Notes: generated by a model from the letters alone, not told the origin. DNA of 64,000 nucleotides from Magnetospirillum moscoviense (GCF_001650635.1 NZ_LWQU01000054.1:1-64000), one strand, 5' to 3'. Numbered from the stretch's first letter, positions 1 through 8,720 are shown. Program-made: numbers and translations.

Positions 1-40
1 GCGGAAAGCTTGCTTGAGCACGGGGTTTCCAAACAAAATC

Positions 41-89
41 GGGGAAAAGTACACCGAGGCGAAGCCGAGGGACTTTTTCATGGGGAACG
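41..89. repeat. Dispersed 3'-end palindrome, copy A
   Basis: A hairpin-forming element with left arm GGGGAAAAGT, core CCGAGGCGAAGCCGAGG and right arm GACTTTTTC, followed by GGGGAACGG. It overlaps the stop codon of the minus-strand GGDEF-EAL gene (TGA at 80-78). Close copies lie at 13834-13883 and 14657-14704, each just after the stop codon of a gene. The A-tract, GC-rich stem and T-tract fit a two-way intrinsic terminator. The shared flanks suggest a repeat family rather than chance. Confidence 0.75.
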
Positions 90-2273
90 GTTCAGCAACC
101 GGCCGAATTCGGCGGCCGGTACCGCCTTGCTGTAGAGGAATCCCTGGGCCTCGATGCAACCCTCGGCCCGCAGGAAGTCGCGCTGGCGCTCGGTCTCGAC
201 CCCTTCGGCGATCACCGCCAGGTTCAAGGATTCCGCCAGGCCGATGATGGCGCGCACCACCGCCTCGGCGCCGTGGCCGGAATGCAGGTCCATGATGAAG
301 GACCGGTCGATCTTGATCATGTCGAAGGGGAAGGCGCGCAATTGGCCCAGGCTGGAATAGCCGGTGCCGAAATCGTCCATCGACAGCCGGACGCCCTGGT
401 CCTTCAGCCGGCTCAGGATGGCGGCGGCGGCGGCGGTGTCCTTCATCACCGTGCTTTCGGTCAGTTCCAGGTCGAAGGCCAGGGAATCGGTGCCCCAGCG
501 GGCCATCGCCGCTTGCACCTGCCGGACCAGGCCGGGGTCGTGGAACTGGCGGGCCGACAAATTGACCGAGATGCGCAGGCGCCGTCCGTCGGCGGTCCAG
601 TCCCGGCCCAGGCGGCAGGCCTGGTCGATGACCCAGCGGCCCAACGGCAGCACCAGACCGGTTTCCTCGGCGACCGGGATGAAGCGGTCCGGCGACACCA
701 TGCCCAAGGTCGGGTGGTGCCAGCGCAACAGGCCTTCGGCGCCGATGATGGTGTCGGTGAATAAATTGACCTGCGGCTGGAAGAACAGTTCGAACTCGTC
801 GTTCTCCAGGGCGCGGCGCAGGTCGCGTTCGACGGTCATGCGCTCGCAGGCCTGGTCGTTCATCTCGCGGGTGAAGAACTGGAAGGTCGAGCGCCCGGAT
901 TCCTTGGCCCGGTACATCGCGGCGTCGGCATGCATCAGCAGGTCCTGGCCCGAGGTGCCGTCGCGGGGCGACAGCGCCGCGCCGATGCTGCAGCCGACCA
1001 CCAGCTCCTGGCCATCGACCTCGATGGGCGCGCTGACATCGACGATCAGGCGCCCGATGATGTCGGCGACGACGTTTTCCGATTCGGGGGCGACCAGCAA
1101 GATGGCGAATTCGTCGCCGCCCAGACGGGCGACGGTATCGCCGGCCCGCACCGCCTTGGCGATGCGCTGGGCCGTGGTCTGCACCACCTTGTCGCCGGCC
1201 GCATGGCCCAGCGTGTCGTTGATCACCTTGAAATGGTCGAGATCGATGAACAGCAGGCCGATCAGGGTTTCGGTGCGCCTGGACTGCGCCAGGGCCTGGG
1301 TCAGGCGGTCCTCGAACAGGAAGCGGTTGGCCAGGCCGGTCAGGGAATCGTGGGTGGCCTGGTGTTCCAGCTGCCGCTCATAATTCTTCTGGGCGCTGAT
1401 GTCTTGCAGCGTCTCGACGGCGCCGACCACGCGCCCGTCCAACCCGCGCAAGGGGGCGGCGGTGAAGTAAAGCCAGCGGGCGCCGCCACGGCAATAGGGG
1501 AAATGGTCGATGGCTTCCCAGGCGCCGTCGATCAGCTCCGACGGCTTGTACTTGCCGTCGTAATGGGTGGCGACCTTGGATTCGGTGTCGGAAGCGACCA
1601 CCAGATCGGCCATCACCGGCCGGGCCTCGGGATAGAACGGCCGCCACTGGTCGCTGGTGCCGACCATCTGTTCCTTGGACAGGCCGATGATCGCCTCGCA
1701 GGCCTTGTTCCAATGGGTGACCTTGTGGTCCTCGTCGATGACGAACATCGGCACCGGGCTGCCCTCGACGATGGCGGCCAGGCGGTGTTCGCTTTCGCGC
1801 AGGGCCTGTGCGGCCCGCTTCTCGGCGGTGATGTCGCGCAAGGTCTCGATGGCGCCGACCACGGTGCCGTCGCAATCCGTCAGGGGCGCCGCCGTGAAGG
1901 ACAGCCATTTGCCGCCGCCGGGGAAATGGGCGAAGAAATCCTCGGCCTCCCAGGCGCCGGGGACGGTCACCGAGCGACGGCACTTGCCGCCGTAATAGGT
2001 ATCGACCTGCTCGGCCAGGATGCCATCGACGATCAGGTCGGCCATCACCGGGCGTTGCTTGGCGTAGAACGGCGCCCACGACCGGTCGGTGCCGATGACC
2101 GCCGAGGCCGGACACCCGGTCACCGCCTCGCAGGCGGGGTTCCAGTGGGTGACGCGGTGATTGGCATCGATGACGAAGGTCGGGACCGGCGTGCCGTGGA
2201 CAATCTGATGGACCCAGTCGTCGGACTGTTCCGGTACGGACAGGGGCACCCCGTCACCATGGGGCTGGATCAT
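78..2273 (-). CDS. PAS-PAS-GGDEF-EAL cyclic-di-GMP protein
   Basis: A cytoplasmic protein of 731 residues predicted to make and/or break down cyclic-di-GMP in response to PAS-sensed signals. Two very similar PAS domains (about 20-150 and 150-290) share VTHWN.ACE and RPVMADLIV/VV blocks, so they look like an internal duplication. The GGDEF domain carries intact RLGGDEF. The EAL domain has EGLLRW in place of EALLRW but keeps DDFGTGYSS, KIDRSF and AEGVET, so phosphodiesterase activity is plausible. No membrane segment is seen. The chosen ATG at 2273 has GGAG 11 bases upstream; the frame stays open to 2372 with weaker starts there. It lies downstream of the RND pump genes on the same strand. Confidence 0.9.
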   Translation of the reverse strand: MIQPHGDGVPLSVPEQSDDWVHQIVHGTPVPTFVIDANHRVTHWNPACEAVTGCPASAVIGTDRSWAPFYAKQRPVMADLIVDGILAEQVDTYYGGKCRRSVTVPGAWEAEDFFAHFPGGGKWLSFTAAPLTDCDGTVVGAIETLRDITAEKRAAQALRESEHRLAAIVEGSPVPMFVIDEDHKVTHWNKACEAIIGLSKEQMVGTSDQWRPFYPEARPVMADLVVASDTESKVATHYDGKYKPSELIDGAWEAIDHFPYCRGGARWLYFTAAPLRGLDGRVVGAVETLQDISAQKNYERQLEHQATHDSLTGLANRFLFEDRLTQALAQSRRTETLIGLLFIDLDHFKVINDTLGHAAGDKVVQTTAQRIAKAVRAGDTVARLGGDEFAILLVAPESENVVADIIGRLIVDVSAPIEVDGQELVVGCSIGAALSPRDGTSGQDLLMHADAAMYRAKESGRSTFQFFTREMNDQACERMTVERDLRRALENDEFELFFQPQVNLFTDTIIGAEGLLRWHHPTLGMVSPDRFIPVAEETGLVLPLGRWVIDQACRLGRDWTADGRRLRISVNLSARQFHDPGLVRQVQAAMARWGTDSLAFDLELTESTVMKDTAAAAAILSRLKDQGVRLSMDDFGTGYSSLGQLRAFPFDMIKIDRSFIMDLHSGHGAEAVVRAIIGLAESLNLAVIAEGVETERQRDFLRAEGCIEAQGFLYSKAVPAAEFGRLLNRSP

Positions 2274-2396
2274 GCAGTCATTTGCTCCGGGATCGCCGCG
2301 GGTGCCGGCGACTGTGCTCATCGCCGGGAGCATACGGTGATGACCCGATGGGATGCAACATTTACAAGGCATTCACCCCGGTTAATTCCCGTCCGA

Positions 2397-5300
2397 TCAG
2401 GCCGGCGGTAGAGCCCGGCCGTCGTCGCGCAACCAAACATAAAGGGCCGGTATGACCAGCAATGTCAGCGCGGTTGACGAGGCCAGGCCGAACACCAGAC
2501 TGATGGCCAGACCCTGGAAGATCGGATCGGCCAGGATGAAGGCGGCTCCGATCATGGCGGCGGCGGCGGTCAGGGCGATGGGCTTGAAGCGGGTGGCCCC
2601 GGAATCCAGCACCGCCTGGCGGATCGAGGCGCCCTCGGCCAGCCGGTGACGGATGAAATCGACCAGCAGGATCGAGTTGCGCACGATGATGCCGGCCAGG
2701 GCGATGAAGCCGATCATCGAGGTGGCGGTGAAGGGCGCACCGAACAGCATGTGGCCGATGACGATGCCGATCAGGGTCAGGGGCACCGGCACCAGGATCA
2801 CCAGCGGCAGGCGGAAGCTGCCGAATTGGGCGACCACCAGCAGATAGATCCCTAGGATCGCCACCCCGAAGGCGGCCCCCATGTCGCGGAAGGTGACATA
2901 GGTGATTTCCCATTCGCCGTCCCACAGCAGGGTCGGCTTCGATTCGTCGGCCGGCTGGCCGTGATATTTGATGGTGATGTCGCCTGCCAGTTTGTCCTCG
3001 ACGGCGAACATGCCGTAGATCGGCGCCTCGGTGCGGCCGGCCAGCTCGGCGGTGACCATTTCGGCGAAGCGGCCGTCACGGCGGAAGATCGGCGGGCTGG
3101 CGGCTTCATAGCTGACCTCGACCACGTCGCCCAGTTCGACAGTGCCCTTGCGGGCAGGGACCGGGGTGTTGGCCAGCAATTCGCCGGGATGCTTGTCGCC
3201 CGGGGCCAGGGCGATGACGATGTCCTTGGGCACCGCCCCTTCGCCGCGATGGGAATAGCCGACACGGATGCCGCCCATCAGGGCCTGGATGGTGTCATAG
3301 ACCGCCTGCTGTTCGACCCCGAAGAATTCCAGCCGTTCCTGATCGATCGAGACGTGCAGGCGCAGCCACGGCGCCGCCAGCGAATCATCGACATCGACGA
3401 CGAAATCGACCTGGCGAAAGGCGTCGCGGACCTTGGCGGCGGCGGCGCGCCGGGTCTCGGCATCGGGGCCGTAGATCTCGGCCAGCAAGGTGGCGAGAAC
3501 CGGCGGGCCGGGCGGGACCTCGACCACCTTGACCGAGGTGCCTTCGGGGACGTCCAGGCCCTGCAGGCGGGCGCGGACATCCAGCGCGATGGCGTGGCTG
3601 GCCCGGTCGCGGTCGTGGCGGCTGGTCAGGTTCAGTTGCAGGTCGCCCAGCTCGGGGCTGGCCCGCAGGAAGGAATGGCGGACCAGGCCGTTGAAGTTGA
3701 ACGGCGCGGCGGTGCCGGCATAGGACTGGATCGACACCAGCTCGGGCAGGGATGCCAGGCGTCCTGCTGCGGCCAGCAGGGCGCGGTCGGTGTCCTCGAA
3801 GGTGGCGCCCTCGGGCAGGTCGATCACCACCTGCAGCTCGCTTTTGTTGTCGAACGGCAAAAGCTTCACCGTCACCGCCTTCAGCGGGAACATGGTCATG
3901 GCCAGCACGGTGGCGATGGTGACCCCGGCCAGCAGCTTCTTGGACGGCGAGCGGCCGTTCAGCAGCGGCCGGGCCAGGCGGCGATAGAAGCCTTCCAGCC
4001 GGTCGGCATGGCCGTGATGGGTGGGCGCGCTGGCGCGGCCAGCGATCTTCAGCAACAGCCACGGCGTGATGATGACGGCGACGAAGAACGAGAACATCAT
4101 CGCCGACGAGGCGTTGGCCGGGATCGGGCTCATGTACGGCCCCATCAGGCCCGAGACGAACATCATCGGCAACAGGGCGGCGATGATGGTCAGCGTGGCG
4201 ACGATGGTGGGGTTGCCGACCTCGGCGACGGCGGCGATGGCGGTGTCGGCACGGTCGGCGCCCGGTTTCAGGCCCCAATGGCGGACGATGTTTTCCACCA
4301 CCACGATGGCGTCGTCCACCAGGATGCCGATCGAGAAGATCAGGGCGAACAGCGACACCCGGTTGATGGTGTAGCCCAACAGCCACGAGGCGAACAGGGT
4401 CAGCAGGATGGTCGAGGGGACCACCAGGGCGACCACCAGTCCCTCGCGCCAGCCCAAGGCCCAGGTGATCAGCACGACGATGGAAAGCGTGGCCAGGCCC
4501 AGATGGAACAGCAGCTCGTCGGCCTTGTCCGACGCGGTCTCGCCGTAATTGCGGGTGGTCTTGATGGCGATCTCGGCCGGCACCACCCGGCCCTGGATGG
4601 CGGTCAGGCGTTCGGTGATCTGGTCGGCCACCAGCACGGCGTTGGCCCCGGCCCGCTTGGCGATGGCCAGGCTGACCGCCGGCACCCGGGTCAGCGTGCC
4701 GTCGGCCGCCCTTTCCAGGTGCCAGGCGCGCTGCTCGCGGTGTTCGGGGCCGATCACCACGCGGGCGACGTCCTTGACATAGACCGGGCGGCCGTCACGG
4801 GCCAGCAGCAGCAAATTGGCGATTTCCGGCACGCCCTTCAGGGTCTGGCCGCCGACCACCGGCAGGAAGCGACCGGCCTCGCGCACGGCTCCTGCCACGA
4901 ACGAGCGGTTGGCTGCCTCGATCTTGGTGACCAGCTGGTTCAAGGTGATGCCGTAAAGGGCCAAGGCCTCGGGGTCGGGCTCGATCCGGATCTGGTCCTT
5001 GCGGCCGCCGACCACATAGGTCAGGCCGACATCCTCGACCTTGACCAGTTCCGAGCGCAATTCCTCGGCGATGCGGAACAGGGCGGAATCGTCCCAGCGG
5101 TCGGCCGCCTCGGGCTTGGCCGACAAGGTCAGGACGATGATGGCGACGTCGTTGATGCCGCGGCCGACGATCAGCGGCTCGCGGATGCCGGTGGGCAGGC
5201 CGGTCAGATTGGCGCGCACCTGTTCGTGCACCCGCAAGATGGCGGCATCTTCCGAGGTGCCGACCTTGAAGCGGGTGGTCACCACCACGCGGTCGTCCCA

Positions 5301-5567
5301 GGTCTGGGAATAGACATGCTCGACGGCGTCGATGCCCTTGACGATGGTCTCCAGCGGCTTGGTGACCAGCTCGGCGGCGTCGGCGGCCTTCAGGCCGCCG
5401 GCCTCGATGATGATGTCGACCATCGGCACGCTGATCTGCGGCTCTTCCTCACGCGGCAGCGCGGTCAGGGCGATCAGGCCGACCGCCAGCGCCGCCAGCA
5501 GCAGCAGGGGCGTCATCGGCGAGCGGATGAAGGCGCGGGCAAGCTGCCCCGACAGGCCCAGCTTCAT
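2397..5567 (-). CDS. RND efflux pump permease (HAE1/AcrB-like)
   Basis: An inner-membrane proton-driven exporter of 1056 residues, the usual size for AcrB/MdtB-type permeases. Near the N-terminus are a membrane helix and the PREEEPQISVP block typical of this group. The fourth membrane segment holds VDDAIVVVENI (about residue 417), with the paired aspartates that relay protons. Two periplasmic domains lie between membrane helix clusters in each half. The ATG at 5567 is preferred; a GTG at 5579 overlaps the stop of the upstream adaptor gene (5573), so the two are translationally coupled. No outer-membrane factor gene is beside it. The substrate cannot be told from sequence; the divergent YgaP-like gene hints at a sulfur or redox signal, which is inference. 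Confidence 0.92.
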   Translation of the reverse strand: MKLGLSGQLARAFIRSPMTPLLLLAALAVGLIALTALPREEEPQISVPMVDIIIEAGGLKAADAAELVTKPLETIVKGIDAVEHVYSQTWDDRVVVTTRFKVGTSEDAAILRVHEQVRANLTGLPTGIREPLIVGRGINDVAIIVLTLSAKPEAADRWDDSALFRIAEELRSELVKVEDVGLTYVVGGRKDQIRIEPDPEALALYGITLNQLVTKIEAANRSFVAGAVREAGRFLPVVGGQTLKGVPEIANLLLLARDGRPVYVKDVARVVIGPEHREQRAWHLERAADGTLTRVPAVSLAIAKRAGANAVLVADQITERLTAIQGRVVPAEIAIKTTRNYGETASDKADELLFHLGLATLSIVVLITWALGWREGLVVALVVPSTILLTLFASWLLGYTINRVSLFALIFSIGILVDDAIVVVENIVRHWGLKPGADRADTAIAAVAEVGNPTIVATLTIIAALLPMMFVSGLMGPYMSPIPANASSAMMFSFFVAVIITPWLLLKIAGRASAPTHHGHADRLEGFYRRLARPLLNGRSPSKKLLAGVTIATVLAMTMFPLKAVTVKLLPFDNKSELQVVIDLPEGATFEDTDRALLAAAGRLASLPELVSIQSYAGTAAPFNFNGLVRHSFLRASPELGDLQLNLTSRHDRDRASHAIALDVRARLQGLDVPEGTSVKVVEVPPGPPVLATLLAEIYGPDAETRRAAAAKVRDAFRQVDFVVDVDDSLAAPWLRLHVSIDQERLEFFGVEQQAVYDTIQALMGGIRVGYSHRGEGAVPKDIVIALAPGDKHPGELLANTPVPARKGTVELGDVVEVSYEAASPPIFRRDGRFAEMVTAELAGRTEAPIYGMFAVEDKLAGDITIKYHGQPADESKPTLLWDGEWEITYVTFRDMGAAFGVAILGIYLLVVAQFGSFRLPLVILVPVPLTLIGIVIGHMLFGAPFTATSMIGFIALAGIIVRNSILLVDFIRHRLAEGASIRQAVLDSGATRFKPIALTAAAAMIGAAFILADPIFQGLAISLVFGLASSTALTLLVIPALYVWLRDDGRALPPA

Positions 5568-5572
5568 GGCGC

Positions 5573-6538
5573 TCACCACGTCACCACATCGCCGGATTTC
5601 AGGCCGCTCATCACCTCGATCCCGTCGGCGGTGGGGGCACCCAATTGCACGGCGACGGCGCCGACACCCTTGACGGTGACCAGATCGACGCCCATGCGCC
5701 GGCTGATCGCTTCACGCGGCACGATGATGGCCGGGCGCTTGCCGGTGGAAATGTGGACCGGCACCCGTTCACCGACGAAGAAGCTGTCCAACCCCTCGAC
5801 GGCGACATCGGCGAAGACCCTTCCGTCCTCGATGCGGGGATAGACCTGGCGCACGGTGCCGGGGCGCAGGGCGGCGTCGGCGGCGCCCAGGGCGCGGGCG
5901 CCGACCTCGACGGAATCGCCTTGCTTGATGAAGCGGGCGTGGCGTTCCGGCAGGGCCAGACGCAGCACGTAATTCTCGGCGGCGATGGTGGCGATGGTCT
6001 CGCCGGGCAGCACGACGCTGCCCTCGGTGACGTGGACCTTCAAGACCCGGCCGGCCTTGGGCGCCAGCACCGCGCCCTCGCCCGAACGCTCGGCCGAGAC
6101 CTGGACCTCGGCGCGGATGGCGGCGATGGCCCGGTTGGCCACTTCCAGGCGCGTCGCGGCGTCCTCGACTCGGGCCTTGGTGGCGGCCCCCTTGGCTAAC
6201 AGGTCCTGGGCCCGGCGATGCTCGATGGCGGCCAGGTCGCGCTCGGCCTCGGACGCCTTCAGCTTGGCGGCGATGCCGGCGGTGGTCAAAGCCAGCTTGG
6301 GGTCGCCCACGGCGGCGATGCGCTCGCCGGCCTTGACCTGCGTTCCCTCGTCCACCAGCAGGGCCGACACCGTTCCGCCGATGCGGGCGCGGGCCAGCAC
6401 CTCATCGACGCTTTCGACGGTGGCGAACACCGCCTTGACATCGTCCAGGGGCCGAACCTCGATGGTCGCCTCGCCGGCCAGGACGGGGCTTGCGGCGCAC
6501 AGCAGCACCAGGGCGGAAAGACGGGCGAGGGCGGGCAT
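5573..6538 (-). CDS. RND efflux periplasmic adaptor (membrane fusion protein)
   Basis: The adaptor (321 residues) that links the RND permease to an outer-membrane channel. It starts with a signal peptide (MPALARLSALVLLCAASPVLA), followed by a split lipoyl/barrel-sandwich domain, a short helical hairpin rich in Ala, Glu and Arg (about residues 85-130), and a beta-barrel region ending in a GLKSGDVVTW-type close. ATG 6538 is chosen because it gives a clean signal peptide; an in-frame ATG at 6571 would put the operator at 6576-6591 almost against the start. It is the first gene of a two-gene operon with the permease and is read from a divergent promoter shared with the small membrane protein at 6634. 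Confidence 0.9.
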   Translation of the reverse strand: MPALARLSALVLLCAASPVLAGEATIEVRPLDDVKAVFATVESVDEVLARARIGGTVSALLVDEGTQVKAGERIAAVGDPKLALTTAGIAAKLKASEAERDLAAIEHRRAQDLLAKGAATKARVEDAATRLEVANRAIAAIRAEVQVSAERSGEGAVLAPKAGRVLKVHVTEGSVVLPGETIATIAAENYVLRLALPERHARFIKQGDSVEVGARALGAADAALRPGTVRQVYPRIEDGRVFADVAVEGLDSFFVGERVPVHISTGKRPAIIVPREAISRRMGVDLVTVKGVGAVAVQLGAPTADGIEVMSGLKSGDVVTW

Positions 6539-6564
6539 GGCGGACTCTTTCGCGAAGGGTTCCC

Positions 6565-6600
6565 TTGACATATATATTAGCTTGCGCTAATTTTCAAGCA
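6565..6600. promoter_or_regulatory. Divergent promoters with a central operator
   Basis: On the plus strand TTGACA (6565-6570), a 17-base spacer and TAATTT (6588-6593) form a good sigma70 promoter toward 6634. On the minus strand TTGAAA (6597-6592), 17 bases, then TATATG (6574-6569) points at the RND genes. A perfect inverted repeat ATTAGC-TTGC-GCTAAT (6576-6591) fills the spacer and touches both -10 regions. A dimeric repressor bound there should block both directions. The operator style (6+4+6) would suit an ArsR or TetR-type protein, but no such gene is in the window. Confidence 0.72.
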
Positions 6601-6633
6601 ATACACGACCCATTTGGCAAATAAGGATAAACC

Positions 6634-6837
6634 ATGAGCATCGATCGCGTCGTCTTCGCTTTTGCCGGCACCGTCATCCTGATCAGCCTGGGTTTGAGCC
6701 AGGTTCATTCGGTCTATTGGCTGCTGATGGTGGCCTTCGTCGGCGCCAACCTGCTGCAGGCGGCCTTCACCGGCTTCTGCCCGCTGGCGATGATCCTGAA
6801 GAAGTTCGGCGTCAAGCCGGGCTGTGCCTTCGAGTAA
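6634..6837 (+). CDS. Small YgaP-like (DUF2892) membrane protein
   Basis: A 67-residue protein with two hydrophobic helices (about 7-25 and 27-47) and the conserved tail [19 protein letters not shown], which identifies it as the DUF2892 family, the membrane part of the E. coli rhodanese YgaP. Free-standing versions often sit beside sulfide- or redox-responsive regulators and sulfur genes. Two cysteines in the tail could react with sulfane sulfur, but this is not shown. AAGGA lies 6 bases before the ATG. It is divergent from the RND pump genes and shares their operator, so the two units are probably co-repressed. Confidence 0.85.
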   Translation: MSIDRVVFAFAGTVILISLGLSQVHSVYWLLMVAFVGANLLQAAFTGFCPLAMILKKFGVKPGCAFE

Positions 6838-6845
6838 GGGTCTAA

Positions 6846-6878
6846 CGCGGGGGTGATTTGGCCAAATCACGCCCCGCG
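6846..6878. terminator. Strong hairpin between convergent genes
   Basis: CGCGGGGGTGATTTGG pairs with CCAAATCACGCCCCGCG with a single bulged base, and its centre (6853-6870) is a perfect 18-base palindrome. A second hairpin, GCCGCC-GGA-GGCGGC, follows at about 6903-6917. It lies between the convergent DUF2892 and carboxypeptidase genes, so a two-way terminator is likely, although neither side has a clear T-tract. Confidence 0.55.
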
Positions 6879-6937
6879 CGGCGGCCATTGCGGCCGCAGC
6901 CAAGCCGCCGGAGGCGGCGCCCGGCGAGGGGCATGAT

Positions 6938-8146
6938 TTAGCGCGCCGCGTACATCCGCCAACGGCGCTCGGTGTCGATGGCGCCTTCGACGGCGGTGGG
7001 CGACAGGGTCAGGCAGCGTTCCTCGCCGTGCTGGCGCAGGCGCAGGCAGGCGGGGACGGCCTTTTCCTCTTTCAGCCCGGTGATCAGGCCGCGATAGCGC
7101 AAGCCGCCATCGAACGGACGAACCGTCACGATCGGGGTGCCGCCGGCCAGTTCCGCCCGCAGGGCCTTGGCCTCGCGCGCCAATTCACGAGCCACCGTGG
7201 CGCGGTCGCGTCCGAACGCCACCTCGATGGCCCAGCCGGCCGGCGCCTTGGGCAGGGCAAAGCTGTCGCCCGGCACGCCGCCCCGGCAGGAATCCGACGA
7301 CAAATCGGGGGCCGGTCCCGGCAGGTTGGCCAATTGCACCAGCGCCGTGCCTTCCGTCGCGCCATTGAAGGCGCGGTCCATCAGCCGGGCGGCCAGGGCC
7401 AGGCGCTGTTCCTTGCTGGCCGCGCCCATCACCACGGCGATGGCCTGGCGACCGCCCCGGCTGGCGGCGGCGGTCAGGTTATAGCCGGCCGGACAGGTGA
7501 AGCCGGTCTTCATGCCCTCGGCGCCTTGATAGGCGGTCAGGAAGCCGTTGAGTGTGGGCAGGCGGTTCTTGCGCCATTCGACCTCGCGGGCGGAAAACAG
7601 CGACCAGCGGTCGGGGAAATCGCGCTTCAAAGCCAGGGCCAGCAGGGCCATGTCGCGGGCGGTGGTCAGGTGGCCGGCGGCGGTCAGGCCGGTGGCGTTG
7701 GCGAAGCGGGTGGCGTTCATGCCCAGGCGGGCCGCCTCGCGGGTCATGCGGGTGGCGAAAGCCGGTTCGGACCCGGCCAGATGCTCGGCCACCGCCACCG
7801 CCGCGTCGTTGGCGGAACGGACCACCACGGCGCGCAGCGCCTCGGCCAGGGTCAGCGTCTGGCCGGCCTTCAGTCCCAGCACCGAGCCGCCCTGGGCGGC
7901 GGCGGCGTCCGAAACCGTCAGACGGGTGTCGGGCGATACTCTTCCGGCGGCAAGCTCGGTGAAGGCGACATAGACGGTCATCAGCTTGGTCAGCGACGCC
8001 GGGTGACGGGGCTGGCCGGCCCGGTCCTCAAGCAGCACCCGTCCGCTGCCCGCGTCGATGACCAGGGTGGCGGGCGAATGCTGCTCGGCGGCGCGGGCGG
8101 GCGTCAGCCACAGGGCGATCAGGGCAAGGGCGGCAAGCTGTCTCAT
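6938..8146 (-). CDS. D-alanyl-D-alanine carboxypeptidase (peptidase S11)
   Basis: A periplasmic penicillin-binding protein of the DacA/DacC type that trims the terminal D-Ala from peptidoglycan stem peptides. A signal peptide (MRQLAALALIALWLTPARA) is followed by the three serine-hydrolase motifs: SLTK with nucleophile S51 and K54, SAN in the VVRSANDAAV block, and KTG in EGMKTGFT. The C-terminal part (after about residue 280) is not a standard PBP5 C-domain and has two cysteines late in the chain. Length 402 residues fits the family. It is monocistronic as far as can be seen, with the hemerythrin gene upstream on the same strand after a 43-base gap. Confidence 0.93.
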   Translation of the reverse strand: MRQLAALALIALWLTPARAAEQHSPATLVIDAGSGRVLLEDRAGQPRHPASLTKLMTVYVAFTELAAGRVSPDTRLTVSDAAAAQGGSVLGLKAGQTLTLAEALRAVVVRSANDAAVAVAEHLAGSEPAFATRMTREAARLGMNATRFANATGLTAAGHLTTARDMALLALALKRDFPDRWSLFSAREVEWRKNRLPTLNGFLTAYQGAEGMKTGFTCPAGYNLTAAASRGGRQAIAVVMGAASKEQRLALAARLMDRAFNGATEGTALVQLANLPGPAPDLSSDSCRGGVPGDSFALPKAPAGWAIEVAFGRDRATVARELAREAKALRAELAGGTPIVTVRPFDGGLRYRGLITGLKEEKAVPACLRLRQHGEERCLTLSPTAVEGAIDTERRWRMYAAR

Positions 8147-8189
8147 GGGGGGCGGATGACACCATCTTCGCCCCCATAAGGCAAGGGGA

Positions 8190-8609
8190 TCAGGCGGCCT
8201 TGTCGACCAGGGCGTAAAATTCGGCCTCTTCGCGGGCGACCCGCGCCTTCAACCGGGTCAGCATGTCGCGGCTGGCGGTGACGAAGCCCACGGGGTCGCG
8301 GGCGATGGCCAGCGGGCCGGGCCACGCCTTCTTGTAGGTGTCGAAATCCTGGCCCAGATCGCCCATCTCGGCCTGGAAGCGCCGCGCGGTGTCGCGCACC
8401 TTCAGGTCGGCGTGGGCCAGGCAACTGGGGTAAAGGGTGTTGTCCTCGATGGCCAGGTGGACCGAGAATTTGCCGAACAATTCGCGCACCACCGTCGCGA
8501 CGGCGGCGGGATTGTCGGCGATGGCCGCAGCGTCCAGGTGGGTTTCCAGCCGGGCGGCGATGGCGCGCAAATCGTCGTGATGCTTGCGGTAGGTGTCGGT
8601 CTTGGGCAT
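8190..8609 (-). CDS. Hemerythrin-domain (HHE) protein
   Basis: A 139-residue four-helix protein of the HHE/hemerythrin family, which binds a di-iron centre and handles oxygen, nitric oxide or iron. Likely ligands include H10/H11, H24 and the HxxxE pair H51/E55 in SVHLAIEDNTLYP. The second half is less canonical: REEAEFYAL stands where an HxxxE motif is usual. One cysteine (C63) is present. GAGG lies 6 bases before the ATG. The upstream region has a textbook class II Crp/Fnr-type promoter (8639-8680), so expression probably follows oxygen or nitric oxide, as for known hemerythrins and YtfE/ScdA relatives. Confidence 0.85.
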   Translation of the reverse strand: MPKTDTYRKHHDDLRAIAARLETHLDAAAIADNPAAVATVVRELFGKFSVHLAIEDNTLYPSCLAHADLKVRDTARRFQAEMGDLGQDFDTYKKAWPGPLAIARDPVGFVTASRDMLTRLKARVAREEAEFYALVDKAA

Positions 8610-8638
8610 GGCGGACCTCGTTTCGTTGTGGTTCGCCG

Positions 8639-8680
8639 TTAATATCCGACAACGCAGCTGCGATAATTGACGCCAGTCAA
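8639..8680 (-). promoter_or_regulatory. Class II Crp/Fnr-type promoter of the hemerythrin gene
   Basis: A perfect palindrome TTGAC-GCCA-GTCAA (8667-8680) lies upstream of a TATTAA -10 box (8644-8639 on the minus strand). If the -10 box is read as -12 to -7, the start site falls at 8632 and the palindrome is centred at exactly -41.5, the class II activator position. The same half-sites recur at 32106-32119 beside a Crp/Fnr gene. Confidence 0.75.
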
Positions 8681-8720
8681 GCGGACTGGTGCCGATAAAG
8701 CCGCATCAATCCGCTTGGCT

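Noticed and set aside
2961-5843. 960-residue open frame on the plus strand opposite the RND genes
   Set aside because: It mirrors real genes on the other strand, is made of low-complexity Gly/Asp/Gln/His runs, and has no family features; high GC keeps antisense frames open.
6577-6903. 108-residue minus-strand frame opposite the DUF2892 gene
   Set aside because: Would cover the operator region and lacks motifs; the plus-strand gene is recognised.
8143-8652. Alternative 169-residue frame overlapping the hemerythrin gene
   Set aside because: Arg/Pro/Gly-rich shadow; the other frame has the HHE motifs and a ribosome site.
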